Shown: in pieces, positions 34,177 through 44,948 of the stretch
Layout: the number at the start of each line of letters is the position of its first letter
Numbering within the stretch: position 1 is the first letter of the stretch
Source of the DNA: Mameliella sp. CS4
GTDB taxonomy: Bacteria; Pseudomonadota; Alphaproteobacteria; Rhodobacterales; Rhodobacteraceae
Direction: 5' to 3'
Length of the DNA: 64,000 nucleotides
Assembly: GCF_019392335.1 (NCBI RefSeq)
Contig: NZ_JAHXRQ010000003.1
Span: forward strand, 186,001-250,000
Program-made: the position numbers and the translations under genes
Notes under the pieces: generated by a model
Told to the model about the DNA's origin: nothing
Seen by the model: only the letters and a program-made list of their open reading frames with translations
Databases searched by the model: none

Positions 34177-34206
34177 GGGGTCTGGAACGTGCGGGGTCTG
34201 GAACGT
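34177..34206 (+). repeat. 14-base direct repeat, two copies
   Basis: GGGGTCTGGAACGT occurs at 34177-34190 and again at 34193-34206, separated by gc, in the gene-free stretch between two convergent genes. No open frame covers it. Function unknown; it may be a local duplication. Confidence 0.6.
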
Positions 34207-34223
34207 TAAGAGGGTCCAATGAA

Positions 34224-34252
34224 AAAGGCCCGGGCGGCATGCCCGGGCCTTT
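34224..34252 (-). terminator. Terminator of gltA
   Basis: A perfect 12-base stem (34224-34235 with 34241-34252), loop ggcat on the plus strand. On the minus strand it ends in TTTTTC, 22 bases beyond the gltA stop. Confidence 0.88.
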
Positions 34253-34273
34253 GGATCATCGTCTTTCCCGCGT

Positions 34274-35569
34274 TCAGCGGTTTTCGATATCGACGTAGTC
34301 CCGTTCCGTCTCGCCAAGGTACAGCTGGCGCGGACGTCCGATCTTGTTCTGCGGATCGTTCAGCATCTCTTTCCACTGGCTGATCCAGCCGACGGTGCGC
34401 GACAGCGCGAAGATCGGCGTGAACATGGAGGTCGGAAAGCCCATCGCCTCGAGGATGATGCCCGAGTAGAAATCGACGTTCGGGAACAGCTTTTTCTCGG
34501 CGAAATAGGGATCGGCGACGGCCTGTTTTTCCAGCTCCTTCGCGGTGGCGAGGATCGGATTGTTCTCGACACCCAGGAGGTCGAGCACCTCGTCGGCGGA
34601 CTGCTTCATCACCTTCGCGCGCGGGTCGAAGTTCTTGTAGACCCGGTGGCCGAAGCCCATGAGCCGGAAGCTGTCGTTCTTGTCCTTGGCGCGGGCAATG
34701 TACTCGGGGATGTTCTCGGGATCACCGATTTCCTTGAGCATTTCCAGGCAGGCCTGGTTGGCGCCACCGTGGGCAGGGCCCCAGAGGCAGGCGATGCCGG
34801 CGGCGATGCAGGCAAAGGGGTTGGCGCCCGAGGACGACGCAAGACGGACGGTCGAGGTCGAGGCGTTCTGCTCATGGTCGGCGTGCAGGGTAAAGATCCG
34901 GTCCATCGCGCGGCTCAGGATCGGGTCGACGACATATTCCTCTGCCGGCACGCTAAAGCACATGTGCAGGAAGTTCGCCGCATAATCGAGGTCATTGCGC
35001 GGATAGACGAAGGGCTGGCCGACCGAGTATTTGTAGGCCATTGCGGCAATCGTCGGCATCTTGGCGATCAGGCGGTGGCTGGCGATCTCGCGCTGGCGCG
35101 GATCGTTGATGTCCGTCGAGTCGTGGTAGAAGGCCGCCATCGCGCCGACCACGCCGACCATGATCGCCATCGGGTGCGCATCCCGCCGGAACCCACGGAA
35201 GAAGTTGTACATCTGCTCGTGGATCATCGTGTGACGGGTGATCGTGTTCTCGAATTTTTCCAGCTCGGCCGCCTTGGGCAGATAGCCGTAGAGCAGCAGG
35301 AAACAGACCTCCAGGTAGTGCGATTTCTCTGCCAGCTGGTCGATCGGATAGCCGCGGTGCAGCAGCTCACCCTTGTCGCCGTCGATGAAGGTGATGGTCG
35401 AATCGCAAGAGGCGGTCGAGGTGAAGCCCGGGTCATAGGTGAAGACACCGGCCTGGCCGTAGAGCTTGCGAATATCGATCACGTCCGGACCGGCGGTCGG
35501 CGAGTGCATCGGCAGTTCAAAATCCTTGCCGTCGATCGAAAGCGTCGCGGTCTTGCTGGTCTCAGCCAT
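34274..35569 (-). CDS. gltA: Citrate synthase (type II)
   Basis: 431 residues from the ATG at 35569, with gaggga about ten bases upstream; the ATG at 35578 sits almost on the ribosome site and the longer frame is not family-like. Catalytic elements are [20 protein letters not shown] (first catalytic His) and [13 protein letters not shown] (second His), plus the C-terminal [10 protein letters not shown] region. The N-terminal extra domain indicates the large NADH-sensitive hexameric type. It condenses acetyl-CoA and oxaloacetate, entry to the TCA cycle. Confidence 0.97.
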   Translation of the reverse strand: MAETSKTATLSIDGKDFELPMHSPTAGPDVIDIRKLYGQAGVFTYDPGFTSTASCDSTITFIDGDKGELLHRGYPIDQLAEKSHYLEVCFLLLYGYLPKAAELEKFENTITRHTMIHEQMYNFFRGFRRDAHPMAIMVGVVGAMAAFYHDSTDINDPRQREIASHRLIAKMPTIAAMAYKYSVGQPFVYPRNDLDYAANFLHMCFSVPAEEYVVDPILSRAMDRIFTLHADHEQNASTSTVRLASSSGANPFACIAAGIACLWGPAHGGANQACLEMLKEIGDPENIPEYIARAKDKNDSFRLMGFGHRVYKNFDPRAKVMKQSADEVLDLLGVENNPILATAKELEKQAVADPYFAEKKLFPNVDFYSGIILEAMGFPTSMFTPIFALSRTVGWISQWKEMLNDPQNKIGRPRQLYLGETERDYVDIENR

Positions 35570-35648
35570 GCTTGTCATCCCTCTAATATCGTAAAGCGGG
35601 GCCGTGAGACGGCCCAGCCGGTTGAAGTCACATGGCCGATCCGGGGCC

Positions 35649-37064
35649 TCAGCCCTCTTTTTCGGCCGCGGCCCGGGCCAACCGCGCAAGGCTTTCATCG
35701 CGGCCCAGGACGAGCATCATGTCGAAGACCGAAGGGGTCACGGCACGTCCGGCGAGCGCCGCCCTCAGCGGGCCGGCCAGCTTGCCGAACTTGGTCCCCT
35801 GATCCTCGGCGAAGCGGTTGAGAACCGCCTCCAGATCGTCTCGGGACCAGCTAGCATCTTGCAGGTGCGGCGTCAACGCAGCCAGTATACCACGGGATAC
35901 CGTGTCAAGGTTTTTCGCCGCCTTCTCATCTGGCTGAATCGGGGTGTCCGCCAGGACAAAGTGCGCCTTTTCAAGAAGTTCCGGAAGCGTTTTGGCCCGG
36001 TCCTTGAGGCAATACATCGCACGGAGCAATCCGTCACGCTGCGTTTCGGTCAAGGCGGTGTCCCCTTTGGCTGCAAGAAAAGCCTCGATTTCATGCAGCA
36101 GTGCAGCATCGTCGCTGATCGCGATGTGCTGGCCGCAGAGATTTTCCAGTTTCTTGAGGTCGAAGCGCGCCGGCGACTTGCCGATCCCGCCCAGGTCGAA
36201 CCACTCCTTGGCCTGCGCGTCGGTAAAGAACTCGTCGTCGCCGTGGCTCCAACCCAGGCGCGCCAGGTAATTTCGCATGCCCGCTGCGGGATAACCCATC
36301 TTCTGGTATTCGTCGGCGCCAAGCGCGCCATGACGTTTCGACAGCTTCTTGCCGTCCGGCCCGTGGATCAGCGGGATATGCGCGTAGACCGGCAGCGGCC
36401 AGCCCATCGCGGAATAGATGCCCATCTGGCGCGCGGCGTTGTTGAGGTGGTCGTCACCCCGGATCACATGGGTCACGCCCATGTCGAAATCGTCCACCAC
36501 AACGGCCAGCATGTAGACGGGCGTCCCGTCCGAGCGCAGCAGCACCATGTCGTCCAGCTGGTCGTTGCGGATGGTGACGCGGCCCTGCACCTGGTCCGCG
36601 ATCACCGTCTCGCCGTCCTGCGGCGTCTTCAGGCGGAGGACATAGGGCGCGTCGGGATGTGTGGCGGGGTCGGCGTCGCGCCAGGGGCTCTGGAACAGGG
36701 TCGAGCGGCCCTCGGCGCGGGCGGCCTCGCGGAAAGCCTCGATCTCTTCCTGGGTGGAAAAGCACTTGTAGGCCGCGCCCTTGGCGAGCAGCTCATGGGC
36801 AACCTCGGCGTGGCGGGGGGCGCGTTCGAACTGGCTGACAACCTCGCCGTCATGGTCCAGCCCCAGCCAGTCCAACCCGCGCAGGATTGCCTCTGTCGCC
36901 TCGGGGGTCGAGCGCGCGCGGTCCGTGTCCTCGATCCTTAGCAGGAACTTGCCGCCACGACCCCGGGCATACAGCCAGTTGAACAGAGCGGTGCGGGCGC
37001 CGCCGATGTGCAGGAAACCGGTGGGCGAGGGGGCAAAGCGGGTGACGACCTGTGCGTCGGGCAT
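35649..37064 (-). CDS. gltX: Glutamyl-tRNA synthetase
   Basis: 471 residues from ATG 37064 ([16 protein letters not shown]), preceded by aaaagg; an upstream ATG at 37082 adds six residues and has a poorer site. HIGH motif: [14 protein letters not shown] variant: K-K-L-S-K-R-H-G. It charges tRNA(Glu), possibly also tRNA(Gln) for later amidation, since many alphaproteobacteria have two GltX paralogues; only one is seen here. It diverges from comEC across a gap of under 80 bases. Confidence 0.95.
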   Translation of the reverse strand: MPDAQVVTRFAPSPTGFLHIGGARTALFNWLYARGRGGKFLLRIEDTDRARSTPEATEAILRGLDWLGLDHDGEVVSQFERAPRHAEVAHELLAKGAAYKCFSTQEEIEAFREAARAEGRSTLFQSPWRDADPATHPDAPYVLRLKTPQDGETVIADQVQGRVTIRNDQLDDMVLLRSDGTPVYMLAVVVDDFDMGVTHVIRGDDHLNNAARQMGIYSAMGWPLPVYAHIPLIHGPDGKKLSKRHGALGADEYQKMGYPAAGMRNYLARLGWSHGDDEFFTDAQAKEWFDLGGIGKSPARFDLKKLENLCGQHIAISDDAALLHEIEAFLAAKGDTALTETQRDGLLRAMYCLKDRAKTLPELLEKAHFVLADTPIQPDEKAAKNLDTVSRGILAALTPHLQDASWSRDDLEAVLNRFAEDQGTKFGKLAGPLRAALAGRAVTPSVFDMMLVLGRDESLARLARAAAEKEG

Positions 37065-37140
37065 CTTGGTTAACCTTTTCATAACGGCATCGGGGCTAGG
37101 CTTGGCCGTTCCTTAACGAGCCGCCCATCGGGGGGCAAGC

Positions 37141-39216
37141 ATGGGTCAGGTCCTGACGTGGCTGGCCGCCCTTCTCCTGGGGCAGCGTGGCCATCTCTTT
37201 CCCTGGGCGCCGGTCTGCCTGGCAATCGGCATCGGGGTCTATTTCTCGCTCCGCGCCGAACCCTCGGCGGCGGTGCTCTGGGCCTGTGGCGGGCTGGGCT
37301 GCCTGGCGCTATTGCAACATCGGGCGGGGCCGCTCTGGGGGCCTTTGCTGGGCGCGGTTGCGCTGGCGGCAGCGGGGTTTGCCCTGGCCGGTGTGCGGGC
37401 GCAGCAAGTGGCCGGCCCGGTGTTGGACTTCCGGTACTACGGCGCAATCGAGGGGCGGGTGGTCCGGATCGACCGCTCTGCCTCGGATGCGCTGCGGCTG
37501 ACGTTGGACCGGGTGGTGCTGGAACGCATGGACCCGGACGAGGTCCCGCTGCGTGTCCGCGTATCCTTGCACGGGACACAGGGCTATCTCGACCCGCGCC
37601 CGGGGCAGGTGGTGATCCTGACCGGCCACCTGTCCCCGCCCGGCGGCGCGGTGGAACCGGGCGGCTTTGATTTTCGCCGCCACGCCTGGTTCCTGCGGCT
37701 GGGGGCGGTGGGTTACACGCGCAGTCCGGTCCTGTTGTTGCAAGAGGCCGATGACGGTCTTCCGGTGGCCCGGTTGCGGCTGTGGCTGTCGGCCCGGGTT
37801 CAGGAGGCCTTGCCGGGCGAGCGCGGTGCCTTTGCCGCCGCGATCATGACAGGTGATCGGTCCGGTATGGGGCAGGAAACGTTGCAGGCGCTGCGGGACA
37901 GCAACCTGGCGCATCTGCTGGCGATTTCCGGGCTGCACATGGGGCTGTTGGCGGGGTTCGTGTTCGCGGCCCTGCGGTTGGCGTTGATTCTGCCCCGTCA
38001 CGCGCGTCATCACTGGCCGGGGAAAAAACTGGCCGCGCTTGGCGCGCTGCTGGCCGCCGCGGGATATCTGGCGCTGTCGGGGGGCAACGTGGCGACGGAA
38101 CGCGCCTTCATCATGGTGGCGGCGGCGCTCTGCGCGCTGTTGCTGGACCGCCGCGCATTGAGCTTGCGAAGCGTGGCCATCGCGGCCCTGGTTGTTCTGG
38201 TGATGCGGCCCGAGGCGCTGCTGGGGCCGGGCTTCCAGATGTCCTTTGCCGCCACCACCGCGCTTGTCGCGGTCTTTGAGCAGTTCAGTCTGCTCCAGCG
38301 GGACCGAAAGTGGCCGCGCTGGATTTCGCCGATCCTGTCGGTTGTCCTGTCGTCGGCTGTGGCGGGGGCGGCGACGGCGCCGGTGGGCATGGCGCATTTC
38401 AACCAGGTGGCGCATTACGGCCTGGTGGCGAACCTGATGGCGGTGCCGGTCATGGGCATCTGGGTGGTGCCCCTGGCGGTGCTGGCGGCGCTCCTGATGC
38501 CGCTGGGACTGGACTGGATCGCGCTGGAGCTGATGGCGCTTGGGCTGGGCTGGATTCTTGGCGTCGCGCATACGGTGGCGGACTGGGAGGGGGCCGTGGG
38601 CCATGTTGTGGCGCCGGGCTCCTGGGTGCTGCCGCTGATCGCGCTCGGAGGACTGCTCTTGTTCCTGTGGCGCGGGCGCGGGCGCTTGGCCGGATTGGTG
38701 CCGCTGGGGTTGGCTGTGGTGCTTTGGGCCGGAACCGACAGGCCCGGGGTGCTGATCTCGGACAGCGGGACGCTGGTGGGGATCATGCTGCCGGAGGGGC
38801 GGGCGCTGTCACGCGACCGTGGGTCCGGCTTTGTGGCGGGTGTCTGGCTGGAAAACGATGGGCGGGGTCATGTGCAACCCGAGGCGGCGGCACTCTGGCC
38901 CACGCCGGTCGAAGGGCGCGTGGCGCGGGCCGCCCTCGGGGACCTCGAGATCCTGCACCTGCAGGGCAAGCGCGCCGCGCGCAGCGTCACCAGCTGTCAT
39001 TCGGGACAGATCGTGGTGTCCAGCGTGGCGCTGAGCCTGCCGGGCGGCTGCGAAGTCTTTGACCCGCCGCGCCTGGGCGAGAGCGGGTCTGTCGCAGTCT
39101 GGTTGAGGGATGGTGTGCAGGTGGTGACGGACCGCGACCTCTCGGGCCATCGGCTCTGGCATGGCGGCCCGCCGGACCCGGTGAAGGTCGCGCGCTCTGC
39201 GGTTGCGGATCAGTAG
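37141..39216 (+). CDS. comEC: ComEC/Rec2 family DNA uptake channel
   Basis: 691 residues. The N-terminal helices are followed by a soluble DUF4131-like region (about 95-215), then the competence domain with [13 protein letters not shown] near residue 260 and many helices to about 530. The C-terminal 150 residues have no HxHxDH metal motif, so no active metallo-beta-lactamase nuclease domain is visible. ComEC passes single-stranded DNA across the inner membrane. In R. capsulatus ComEC is required for recipient uptake of GTA DNA. It is convergent with lexA (7-base overlap of coding ends), divergent from gltX. Confidence 0.9.
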   Translation: MGQVLTWLAALLLGQRGHLFPWAPVCLAIGIGVYFSLRAEPSAAVLWACGGLGCLALLQHRAGPLWGPLLGAVALAAAGFALAGVRAQQVAGPVLDFRYYGAIEGRVVRIDRSASDALRLTLDRVVLERMDPDEVPLRVRVSLHGTQGYLDPRPGQVVILTGHLSPPGGAVEPGGFDFRRHAWFLRLGAVGYTRSPVLLLQEADDGLPVARLRLWLSARVQEALPGERGAFAAAIMTGDRSGMGQETLQALRDSNLAHLLAISGLHMGLLAGFVFAALRLALILPRHARHHWPGKKLAALGALLAAAGYLALSGGNVATERAFIMVAAALCALLLDRRALSLRSVAIAALVVLVMRPEALLGPGFQMSFAATTALVAVFEQFSLLQRDRKWPRWISPILSVVLSSAVAGAATAPVGMAHFNQVAHYGLVANLMAVPVMGIWVVPLAVLAALLMPLGLDWIALELMALGLGWILGVAHTVADWEGAVGHVVAPGSWVLPLIALGGLLLFLWRGRGRLAGLVPLGLAVVLWAGTDRPGVLISDSGTLVGIMLPEGRALSRDRGSGFVAGVWLENDGRGHVQPEAAALWPTPVEGRVARAALGDLEILHLQGKRAARSVTSCHSGQIVVSSVALSLPGGCEVFDPPRLGESGSVAVWLRDGVQVVTDRDLSGHRLWHGGPPDPVKVARSAVADQ

Positions 39217-39905
39217 GTGCGGATCAGGCCGACAAGGCGGCCCTGCACGGTGACGGATCCCCGCGGCAGGACGCGCGGTTCATAGATCGGATTCGCGGCC
39301 TCCAGGACAATCATGTCGCCCTTGCGGCGGAACCGTTTCAGCGTGGCCTCGTAGCCTTCGATCTGGGCCACGACGATGTCGCCTTCCGACGCATCCGAGG
39401 TTTCACGGATCACAACGACGTCGCCATCGTTGATGCCCGCCTCGATCATCGAGTCGCCCTTGACCTCAAGCGCGTAGTGACGGCCCTGGCCGTGCAGCAT
39501 CTGCCCGGGAACAGAGACGCCCGGTGCGGGATCGTTGATGGCCTCGATCGGCCGACCGGCGGCGATACTGCCGACCAGCGGCAGTTCCGCAAGGTTCGCC
39601 GCTCCAAGGTCGAAAGCGCCCGAGGGCCGGTTGTCCGGGCGGTCGCCCTCGATCACCTTGGGGGAGAACCCGGCAGGCTGGCCGCCCAGGCTTTCAGGCA
39701 GCTTCACGATCTCGATGGCGCGGGCCCGGTGGGCGAGGCGGCGGATGAAACCGCGTTCTTCCAGAGCGGTGATCAGGCGGTGAATACCGGACTTGGACCG
39801 CAGGTTGAGCGCGTCTTTCATCTCGTCGAAACTGGGGGGGACACCGTCACGGGTCATCCGCTTGTTGATGAAGTCGAGAAGGTCGAGTTGTTTCTTTGTC
39901 AGCAT
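39210..39905 (-). CDS. lexA: LexA repressor
   Basis: 231 residues from ATG 39905 ([10 protein letters not shown]); an ATG four codons earlier is possible. The winged helix occupies 1-65 ([19 protein letters not shown]). The self-cleavage site is A116-G117 in S-I-A-A-G-R-P, the nucleophile S152 in G-D-S-M, and the general base K190 in A-T-L-K-R. It represses the SOS regulon. Its own promoter region carries a perfect alphaproteobacterial SOS box. It is convergent with comEC, and moeA lies beyond the promoter region. Confidence 0.97.
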   Translation of the reverse strand: MLTKKQLDLLDFINKRMTRDGVPPSFDEMKDALNLRSKSGIHRLITALEERGFIRRLAHRARAIEIVKLPESLGGQPAGFSPKVIEGDRPDNRPSGAFDLGAANLAELPLVGSIAAGRPIEAINDPAPGVSVPGQMLHGQGRHYALEVKGDSMIEAGINDGDVVVIRETSDASEGDIVVAQIEGYEATLKRFRRKGDMIVLEAANPIYEPRVLPRGSVTVQGRLVGLIRTY

Positions 39906-39931
39906 GCTCAGCCCCACAGTTGTTAACTTTT

Positions 39932-39946
39932 GTTCTACGGGTGTTC
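39932..39946. promoter_or_regulatory. LexA (SOS) box, GTTC-N7-GTTC
   Basis: GTTCTACGGGTGTTC is a perfect copy of the alphaproteobacterial direct-repeat SOS box, 27 bases upstream of the lexA start. It supports autoregulation of lexA. Confidence 0.9.
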
Positions 39947-40059
39947 TTGTTTTGTGTCAACAATCATGTGGATAAGCCCGGCGCCTTGTTGCGCATTGGC
40001 GTCAACAGCGGCAGGGCCAACCTGTCCGGAATGGGGAACAAAGCGCGGCGTGACGGGCG

Positions 40060-41226
40060 CTACAGCGGCAGGTAGTCCACCGTATCGCCGATCTGGCGTG
40101 CGGCGTCGCCCACGGGGCGCACCAGCAGCGCGTTTGCCTTTCCCAGAACGCTGAGCAGGCTGGAATCCTGACGGTCCAGCGCCCGGATCCCGTCGCCGTC
40201 CAGGTGCGCGCGCATATAGTGTTCGCGCGGACCATTGGCCGAGAGCGGGGCGCTCAACCGGGCCTTGAGGCGTGGTGTGGGTGCGGTGCCCAGCCCCAGC
40301 ATCGCCCGGATCACCGGCGCAAGGAAGACGTGGCCGCAGACCATCGCCGACACCGGATTGCCCGGCAGGCCCACCATCATGGCATCGCTCAACCGGCCCG
40401 ACATCAGCGGTTTGCCGGGACGCATGGCGACCTTGTGAAAGGCGCGCTCCATCCCGAGTTCTCCGGCCACGCGCGCCACCAGGTCGTGGTCGCCGACCGA
40501 GGCGCCACCGATGGTGACAACCAGATCCGCGTCCTCGACAAGCGAAAACCCGTGGATCAGCGACTCTGTCGTGTCGCGGGCGATGGGAAGGATGCGCGGC
40601 TCGGCGCCGAGGTCGCGCAAGAGCGCGTGCAGGCCAAAGGTGTTCGAGGCGATGATCTGGTCCGGGCCCGGCGTGTCGCCCGGCATCACCAGTTCGTCCC
40701 CGGTCGAAATCAGGGCGACGCGGGGTTTCCGGGTGACGGGCACCTCGGCAATGTTCATCGCCGCCAGAAGGGCCACGTCCTGAGGTGTCAGGAGGCGCGG
40801 CGCTTCGACCGTCTGGCCGATGCGGAAATCGGTGCCGGCGGGTCGGATATAGGGGTTGTCGTCGAGGTCGTCGTCGAGTGTGATCGTCTCGCCGTCGCGG
40901 GTCACGTCCTCCTGGATGACGATGCGTGTGGCGCCCTCGGGCACCGGGGCGCCGGTAAAGATGCGCACCGCCTGGCCGGGGCCGACGCTGCCCTCGAACC
41001 TGGCTCCGGCGGCGCTTTCGCCGATCACCGTAAACCGCTGGCCCGGGGCCGCGTCGGGCACGGCATAGCCATCCATCGCGGAGGCGGGAAAGGGCGGCTG
41101 ATCGCGTCTTGCGGTCACAGGCTGCGCCAGAATGCGGCCCGCGGCCCGGACCAGCGGCACGGTCTCGACCGGCAGCGGTGCGGCAAGGGCGAAAAGCTGG
41201 TCGAGCGCCTCGGAAACGGAGATCAT
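40060..41226 (-). CDS. moeA: Molybdopterin molybdotransferase MoeA
   Basis: 388 residues. Domain order is as in gephyrin E: an N-terminal region with [15 protein letters not shown], the MoCF-binding core with I-S-T-G-D-E-L-V and [11 protein letters not shown], and a C-terminal beta barrel. It inserts molybdate into adenylated molybdopterin. It overlaps moaC by four bases at its start and is last in the minus-strand operon trpG-trpD-ung-trpC-moaC-moeA. Confidence 0.95.
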   Translation of the reverse strand: MISVSEALDQLFALAAPLPVETVPLVRAAGRILAQPVTARRDQPPFPASAMDGYAVPDAAPGQRFTVIGESAAGARFEGSVGPGQAVRIFTGAPVPEGATRIVIQEDVTRDGETITLDDDLDDNPYIRPAGTDFRIGQTVEAPRLLTPQDVALLAAMNIAEVPVTRKPRVALISTGDELVMPGDTPGPDQIIASNTFGLHALLRDLGAEPRILPIARDTTESLIHGFSLVEDADLVVTIGGASVGDHDLVARVAGELGMERAFHKVAMRPGKPLMSGRLSDAMMVGLPGNPVSAMVCGHVFLAPVIRAMLGLGTAPTPRLKARLSAPLSANGPREHYMRAHLDGDGIRALDRQDSSLLSVLGKANALLVRPVGDAARQIGDTVDYLPL

Positions 41227-41699
41227 GTCGCCTCGTAACGCCCCGATTTGCCGCCGTCCTTCAGCAGGACGCGGATGCCGCCGATGACCATGCCTTTGTC
41301 CACCGCCTTGACCATGTCATAGACCGTCAGCGCGGCGGTCGAGACGGCGGTCAGCGCCTCCATTTCCACGCCGGTCTGGCCCGAGGTCTTGACCGTGGCG
41401 GTGATGCGCAGGCCGGGCAAGTCCGGGTCCTGCGTCAGGTCGACCGTCACCTTGGTCACCGGCAGCGGGTGGCACAGCGGGATCAGCTCGGGCGTCTTTT
41501 TCGCACCCATGATGCCCGCCAGCCGCGCCACGCCGATCACGTCGCCCTTTTTCGCGCGGCCCTCGGTGATCATCTCAAAGGTCTCGGGCGCCATTTTCAC
41601 ATGGCCCTCGGCGGTGGCGATCCGGGCGGTCACCGGCTTGTCCGAGACATCGACCATATGGGCGTTGCCCTGGTCGTCGAAATGGGTCAGCCCGCTCAT
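41223..41699 (-). CDS. moaC: Cyclic pyranopterin monophosphate synthase MoaC
   Basis: 158 residues. Motifs: [18 protein letters not shown] and [21 protein letters not shown], including the catalytic Asp/Lys. It converts the MoaA product to cPMP, the first stable molybdopterin precursor. ATGA overlaps with trpC upstream and moeA downstream show tight coupling. Confidence 0.97.
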   Translation of the reverse strand: MSGLTHFDDQGNAHMVDVSDKPVTARIATAEGHVKMAPETFEMITEGRAKKGDVIGVARLAGIMGAKKTPELIPLCHPLPVTKVTVDLTQDPDLPGLRITATVKTSGQTGVEMEALTAVSTAALTVYDMVKAVDKGMVIGGIRVLLKDGGKSGRYEAT

Positions 41700-42499
41700 G
41701 CCGGCACCGGGTTTTTCAGCAGCGCCTGCGTGGCCGCCGCGACATCCGCCTGACGCATCAGGCTTTCGCCGATGAGGAAGGCGCGGGCGCCGTGACCTGC
41801 CATATCCGCCAGGTCGGTGGGCGTGTTCAGCCCGGATTCGGAGATCAGGAAACGGTCGTCCGGCAGGCGTTTCGACAGGGTGCGGGTGGTGTCCAGCGTG
41901 GTTTCGAAGGTCTTGAGATTGCGGTTGTTGACCCCGATCAGGGCCGAGTTGAGCGCCAGTGCGCGGTCCAGTTCGGCACCGTCGTGCACCTCGATCAGCG
42001 CATCCATACCCCAGCTTTGCGCGGCCTCTTCCAGTTCGGCGGCCTGCGTATCGCTGACGCTGGCCATGATGATCAGGATGCAGTCGGCGCCAAGCGCCCG
42101 CGCCTCGGCCACCTGATAGGTGTCATACATGAAATCCTTGCGCAGCGCGGGCAGCGAACAGGCGGCGCGGGCGGCGGTGAGAAAGGGTTTGGCGCCCTGG
42201 AAACTGGGCGTGTCCGTCAGTACCGACAGACAGGTGGCGCCGCCGGCCTCGTAGGCCTTGGCCAGGGCCTCGGGGTCGAAATCCTCGCGGATCAGCCCCT
42301 TGGAAGGAGAGGCTTTCTTGATCTCGGCGATCAGGCCGTAACCGGTCTCGGAGGCCTCCATCAGGGCACCGGCAAAGCGCCGTACCGGCGGCGCGGCCCG
42401 GGCTTCGTCCTCGACCGTGCTCATCGGTTTGGCGGCCTTGTCGGCGGCGATCTCTTCCAGCTTGTAGGCCTTGATCTTGTCGAGAATGGTGGTGGTCAT
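41696..42499 (-). CDS. trpC: Indole-3-glycerol phosphate synthase
   Basis: 267 residues from ATG 42499 (a second ATG at 42502 is adjacent). TIM barrel with [10 protein letters not shown] (catalytic Lys), A-L-R-K-D-F, G-V-N-N-R-N-L and I-S-E-S-G. It makes indole-3-glycerol phosphate in tryptophan biosynthesis, fused to no other domain. It is coupled to ung upstream and moaC downstream. Confidence 0.97.
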   Translation of the reverse strand: MTTTILDKIKAYKLEEIAADKAAKPMSTVEDEARAAPPVRRFAGALMEASETGYGLIAEIKKASPSKGLIREDFDPEALAKAYEAGGATCLSVLTDTPSFQGAKPFLTAARAACSLPALRKDFMYDTYQVAEARALGADCILIIMASVSDTQAAELEEAAQSWGMDALIEVHDGAELDRALALNSALIGVNNRNLKTFETTLDTTRTLSKRLPDDRFLISESGLNTPTDLADMAGHGARAFLIGESLMRQADVAAATQALLKNPVPA

Positions 42500-43167
42500 C
42501 ACGGTCCCTTGGGCGTCGTCCAGTTGATCGGCGTCTGGCCCTTGTCCTTAAGCCAGTCGTTGATGCGGGAAAAGGGGCGCGAGCCGAAAAAGCCCCGGCG
42601 CGCGGAGAGCGGCGAAGGATGCGCGCTGGTCAGGATCAGGTGGTCCGCGCCGGTGATGTGTTTTGCAAACCCTTGGGCATGGCCACCCCAGAGCAGGAAA
42701 GCACGCGGACGGTCCGACAGCGCGCCCAACACCTGTTCGGTGAGCCGCGCCCAGCCCAGCCTGGCATGGGCCCCCGCCTTGCCCGCCTCCACTGTCAGCG
42801 CGGTGTTGAGCAAGAGCACGCCCTGGTCGGCCCAGAAGTGCAGGTCCCCGTTGGGCGGACAGGTGCCCAGCTCCTCCGTCATCTCCTTGAAGATGTTGGT
42901 CAGGGAGCGGGGCAGGGGGCGCACATCCGGTTCGACGGAAAAGGCCAGCCCGTGGGCGTGGCCCGGCGTCGGGTAGGGGTCCTGTCCGAGGATCACCACG
43001 CGCGTGCGCTCCGGCGGGCAGGCGGTCAGCGCGGCAAAGACCTGATGCGCGGGTGGCAGCACCTGCGCGTCGGTTTGTGCAAGATGGGCCGCGATCCGGG
43101 GCAGATCCTGCACGAAAAAGGGCAGGTGGCGCCAGCCGTCGGGCGGCGTCAGGACGCCGTGGGTCAC
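42499..43167 (-). CDS. ung: Uracil-DNA glycosylase (family 1), inside trp operon
   Basis: 222 residues from a GTG at 43167 that overlaps the trpD stop (GTGA). The water-activating motif is G-Q-D-P-Y-P (Asp near 63), followed by H-G-L-A-F-S; the minor-groove loop is H-P-S-P-L-S with its His. It removes uracil from DNA. The longer in-frame stretch upstream to 43986 runs inside trpD in another frame and is not coding. A repair gene between trpD and trpC is unusual; see findings. Confidence 0.93.
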   Translation of the reverse strand: MTHGVLTPPDGWRHLPFFVQDLPRIAAHLAQTDAQVLPPAHQVFAALTACPPERTRVVILGQDPYPTPGHAHGLAFSVEPDVRPLPRSLTNIFKEMTEELGTCPPNGDLHFWADQGVLLLNTALTVEAGKAGAHARLGWARLTEQVLGALSDRPRAFLLWGGHAQGFAKHITGADHLILTSAHPSPLSARRGFFGSRPFSRINDWLKDKGQTPINWTTPKGP

Positions 43168-44183
43168 GCCGCCTGCGTCGCCTTGGCCAGCGCCTGAACC
43201 TTGCCAAGCGCCGCGCCGCTGTCGATGCTTTCGCGCGCCAATGCGGCGCCCTCGCGCAGGTCCGCCGCCTTGCCCGCGATGGTCAGCGCGGCTGCGGCGT
43301 TCAGCAGAACCGCGTCGCGATAGGCCGATTGCGCCCCGTCGAGAAGCGCGCGAAAGGCGCGGCCGTTTTCCTCGGGCGTGCCGCCGACGATCTCCTCGAA
43401 AGGGTGAACCGGCAGGCCCGCGTCCTCGGGGTGCAGTTCGGCCTCTCGGATGCTGCCGTCCTCTTCCAGGGCGGCGATCCAGCTGACACCGGTGATGGTC
43501 AGCTCGTCCGTGCCGTCCGACCCATGCACCAGCCAGGCGCGTTCGCTGCCCAGCTGGCCCAGGGTTTCGGCCATCGGGCGGATCAGCTCGCGGGTAAAGG
43601 CGCCGGTCAGTTGGCGTTTGACGCCCGCAGGATTGGTCAGCGGGCCGAGGATGTTGAATATCGTGCGTGTGCCCAGCTCGGTCCGGACCGGGCCGACATG
43701 GGCCATCGCCGGGTGATGCATGGGCGCCATCATGAAACAGATGCCGACCTCGGAGAGCGCCTTTTCGACCCTGTCGGCGGGGATCATGACCTCGATGCCC
43801 ATCTGCCCCAGCGCATCTGCCGCGCCGGATTTGGACGAGAGGTTGCGGTTGCCGTGTTTGGCCACGGGCACGCCCGCACCTGCCACGACAAAGGCCGTGG
43901 CGGTCGAGATGTTCAGCGTGCCCTTGCCGTCGCCACCGGTGCCGACGATGTCCATCGCACCCGCCGGTGCCGTGACCTTGTTGCACTTGGCGCGCATGAC
44001 GGCGGCGGCGGCGGCGTATTCGTCCACCGTTTCGCCCCGCGTGCGCAGGGCCATCAGCAACCCGCCGATCTGGGCAGGCGTGGCCTGGCCGTCGAACAGG
44101 ATCTGAAAGGCGGTCTCGGCCTCGGAGCGGGTCAGGGAGCGGTCGGCACTGGTGCCGATAAGGGGGCGAAGATTGTCGCTCAT
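43164..44183 (-). CDS. trpD: Anthranilate phosphoribosyltransferase
   Basis: 339 residues. The PRPP loop [14 protein letters not shown], then K-H-G-N-R and S-S-K-S-G-A-A-D, are intact. It attaches phosphoribose to anthranilate. It overlaps trpG and ung by four bases each. Confidence 0.97.
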   Translation of the reverse strand: MSDNLRPLIGTSADRSLTRSEAETAFQILFDGQATPAQIGGLLMALRTRGETVDEYAAAAAVMRAKCNKVTAPAGAMDIVGTGGDGKGTLNISTATAFVVAGAGVPVAKHGNRNLSSKSGAADALGQMGIEVMIPADRVEKALSEVGICFMMAPMHHPAMAHVGPVRTELGTRTIFNILGPLTNPAGVKRQLTGAFTRELIRPMAETLGQLGSERAWLVHGSDGTDELTITGVSWIAALEEDGSIREAELHPEDAGLPVHPFEEIVGGTPEENGRAFRALLDGAQSAYRDAVLLNAAAALTIAGKAADLREGAALARESIDSGAALGKVQALAKATQAA

Positions 44184-44761
44184 GCCGGCACCTTCATCGC
44201 GTCGAGAAAGTTGCGGAGCATGGCGTGGCCATGTTCCGAGGCGATGGATTCGGGGTGGAACTGCACGCCGTGAATGGGCAAGTCGCGGTGCATCAGACCC
44301 ATGATGGTGCCGTCCTGCAATTCCGCCGTCACCTTGAGGCTGTCGGGCAGATCGGACCGCCGCACCACCAGGCTGTGATAGCGGGTGGCCTTCAGCGGCG
44401 AGGGCAGGCCCTTGAACACGCTTTCGCCCCGGTGATGAATCTCGCCCATCTTTCCATGCACGATCTCGTCATGGCGCACCACCGTGCCGCCAAAGGCCTG
44501 GCCGATGGTCTGGTGGCCCAGGCAGACGCCCAGCAGGGGCATCCGCACCTCGGCGGCGGCCGCGGTCAGGGCAAGGCAGATGCCCGCCTGGTCCGGGTCG
44601 CAGGGACCGGGGGACAGAACGATGCCCTCGGGTTTCAGCGCCATCGCCTCTTGCACGTTCAGGGCGTCGTTGCGCCAGACCTGTACCTCTGCGCCCAGCT
44701 CGCCCAGGAAATGGACGAGGTTGTAGGTGAAACTGTCGTAGTTATCGATCAGGAGCAGCAT
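44180..44761 (-). CDS. trpG: Anthranilate synthase glutamine amidotransferase subunit
   Basis: 193 residues from ATG 44761. Class I amidotransferase with the nucleophile C80 in G-V-C-L-G-H-Q, and H/E in Q-F-H-P-E-S. It supplies ammonia to TrpE, which is not in the window. A long in-frame extension to 46108 is antisense to the deacetylase and is rejected. It is the first gene of the trpGD-ung-trpC-moaC-moeA run; its promoter lies in the 187-base divergent region with the deacetylase. Confidence 0.96.
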   Translation of the reverse strand: MLLLIDNYDSFTYNLVHFLGELGAEVQVWRNDALNVQEAMALKPEGIVLSPGPCDPDQAGICLALTAAAAEVRMPLLGVCLGHQTIGQAFGGTVVRHDEIVHGKMGEIHHRGESVFKGLPSPLKATRYHSLVVRRSDLPDSLKVTAELQDGTIMGLMHRDLPIHGVQFHPESIASEHGHAMLRNFLDAMKVPA

Positions 44762-44948
44762 GGCGCGGGTCGCCTTTGGACTAACGTTTACAGGTCTATA
44801 GAGCGGGGACGCGATCGGGGGCTGGCGGCCCGGGGCCACGTCGCGGTATACATGCGCAGGCCCTCCCGGTGGCGTCAAGCCCGCCAGGGGGACCGGACTG
44901 CAGGACAAAGGCGCCGGGACAGGCGCGCAAGAGGTCGGAGAGAGCAGC

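Noticed and set aside
43168..43986. In-frame extension of ung
   Set aside because: It lies inside trpD in another frame; the GTG overlapping the trpD stop gives a normal Ung length.
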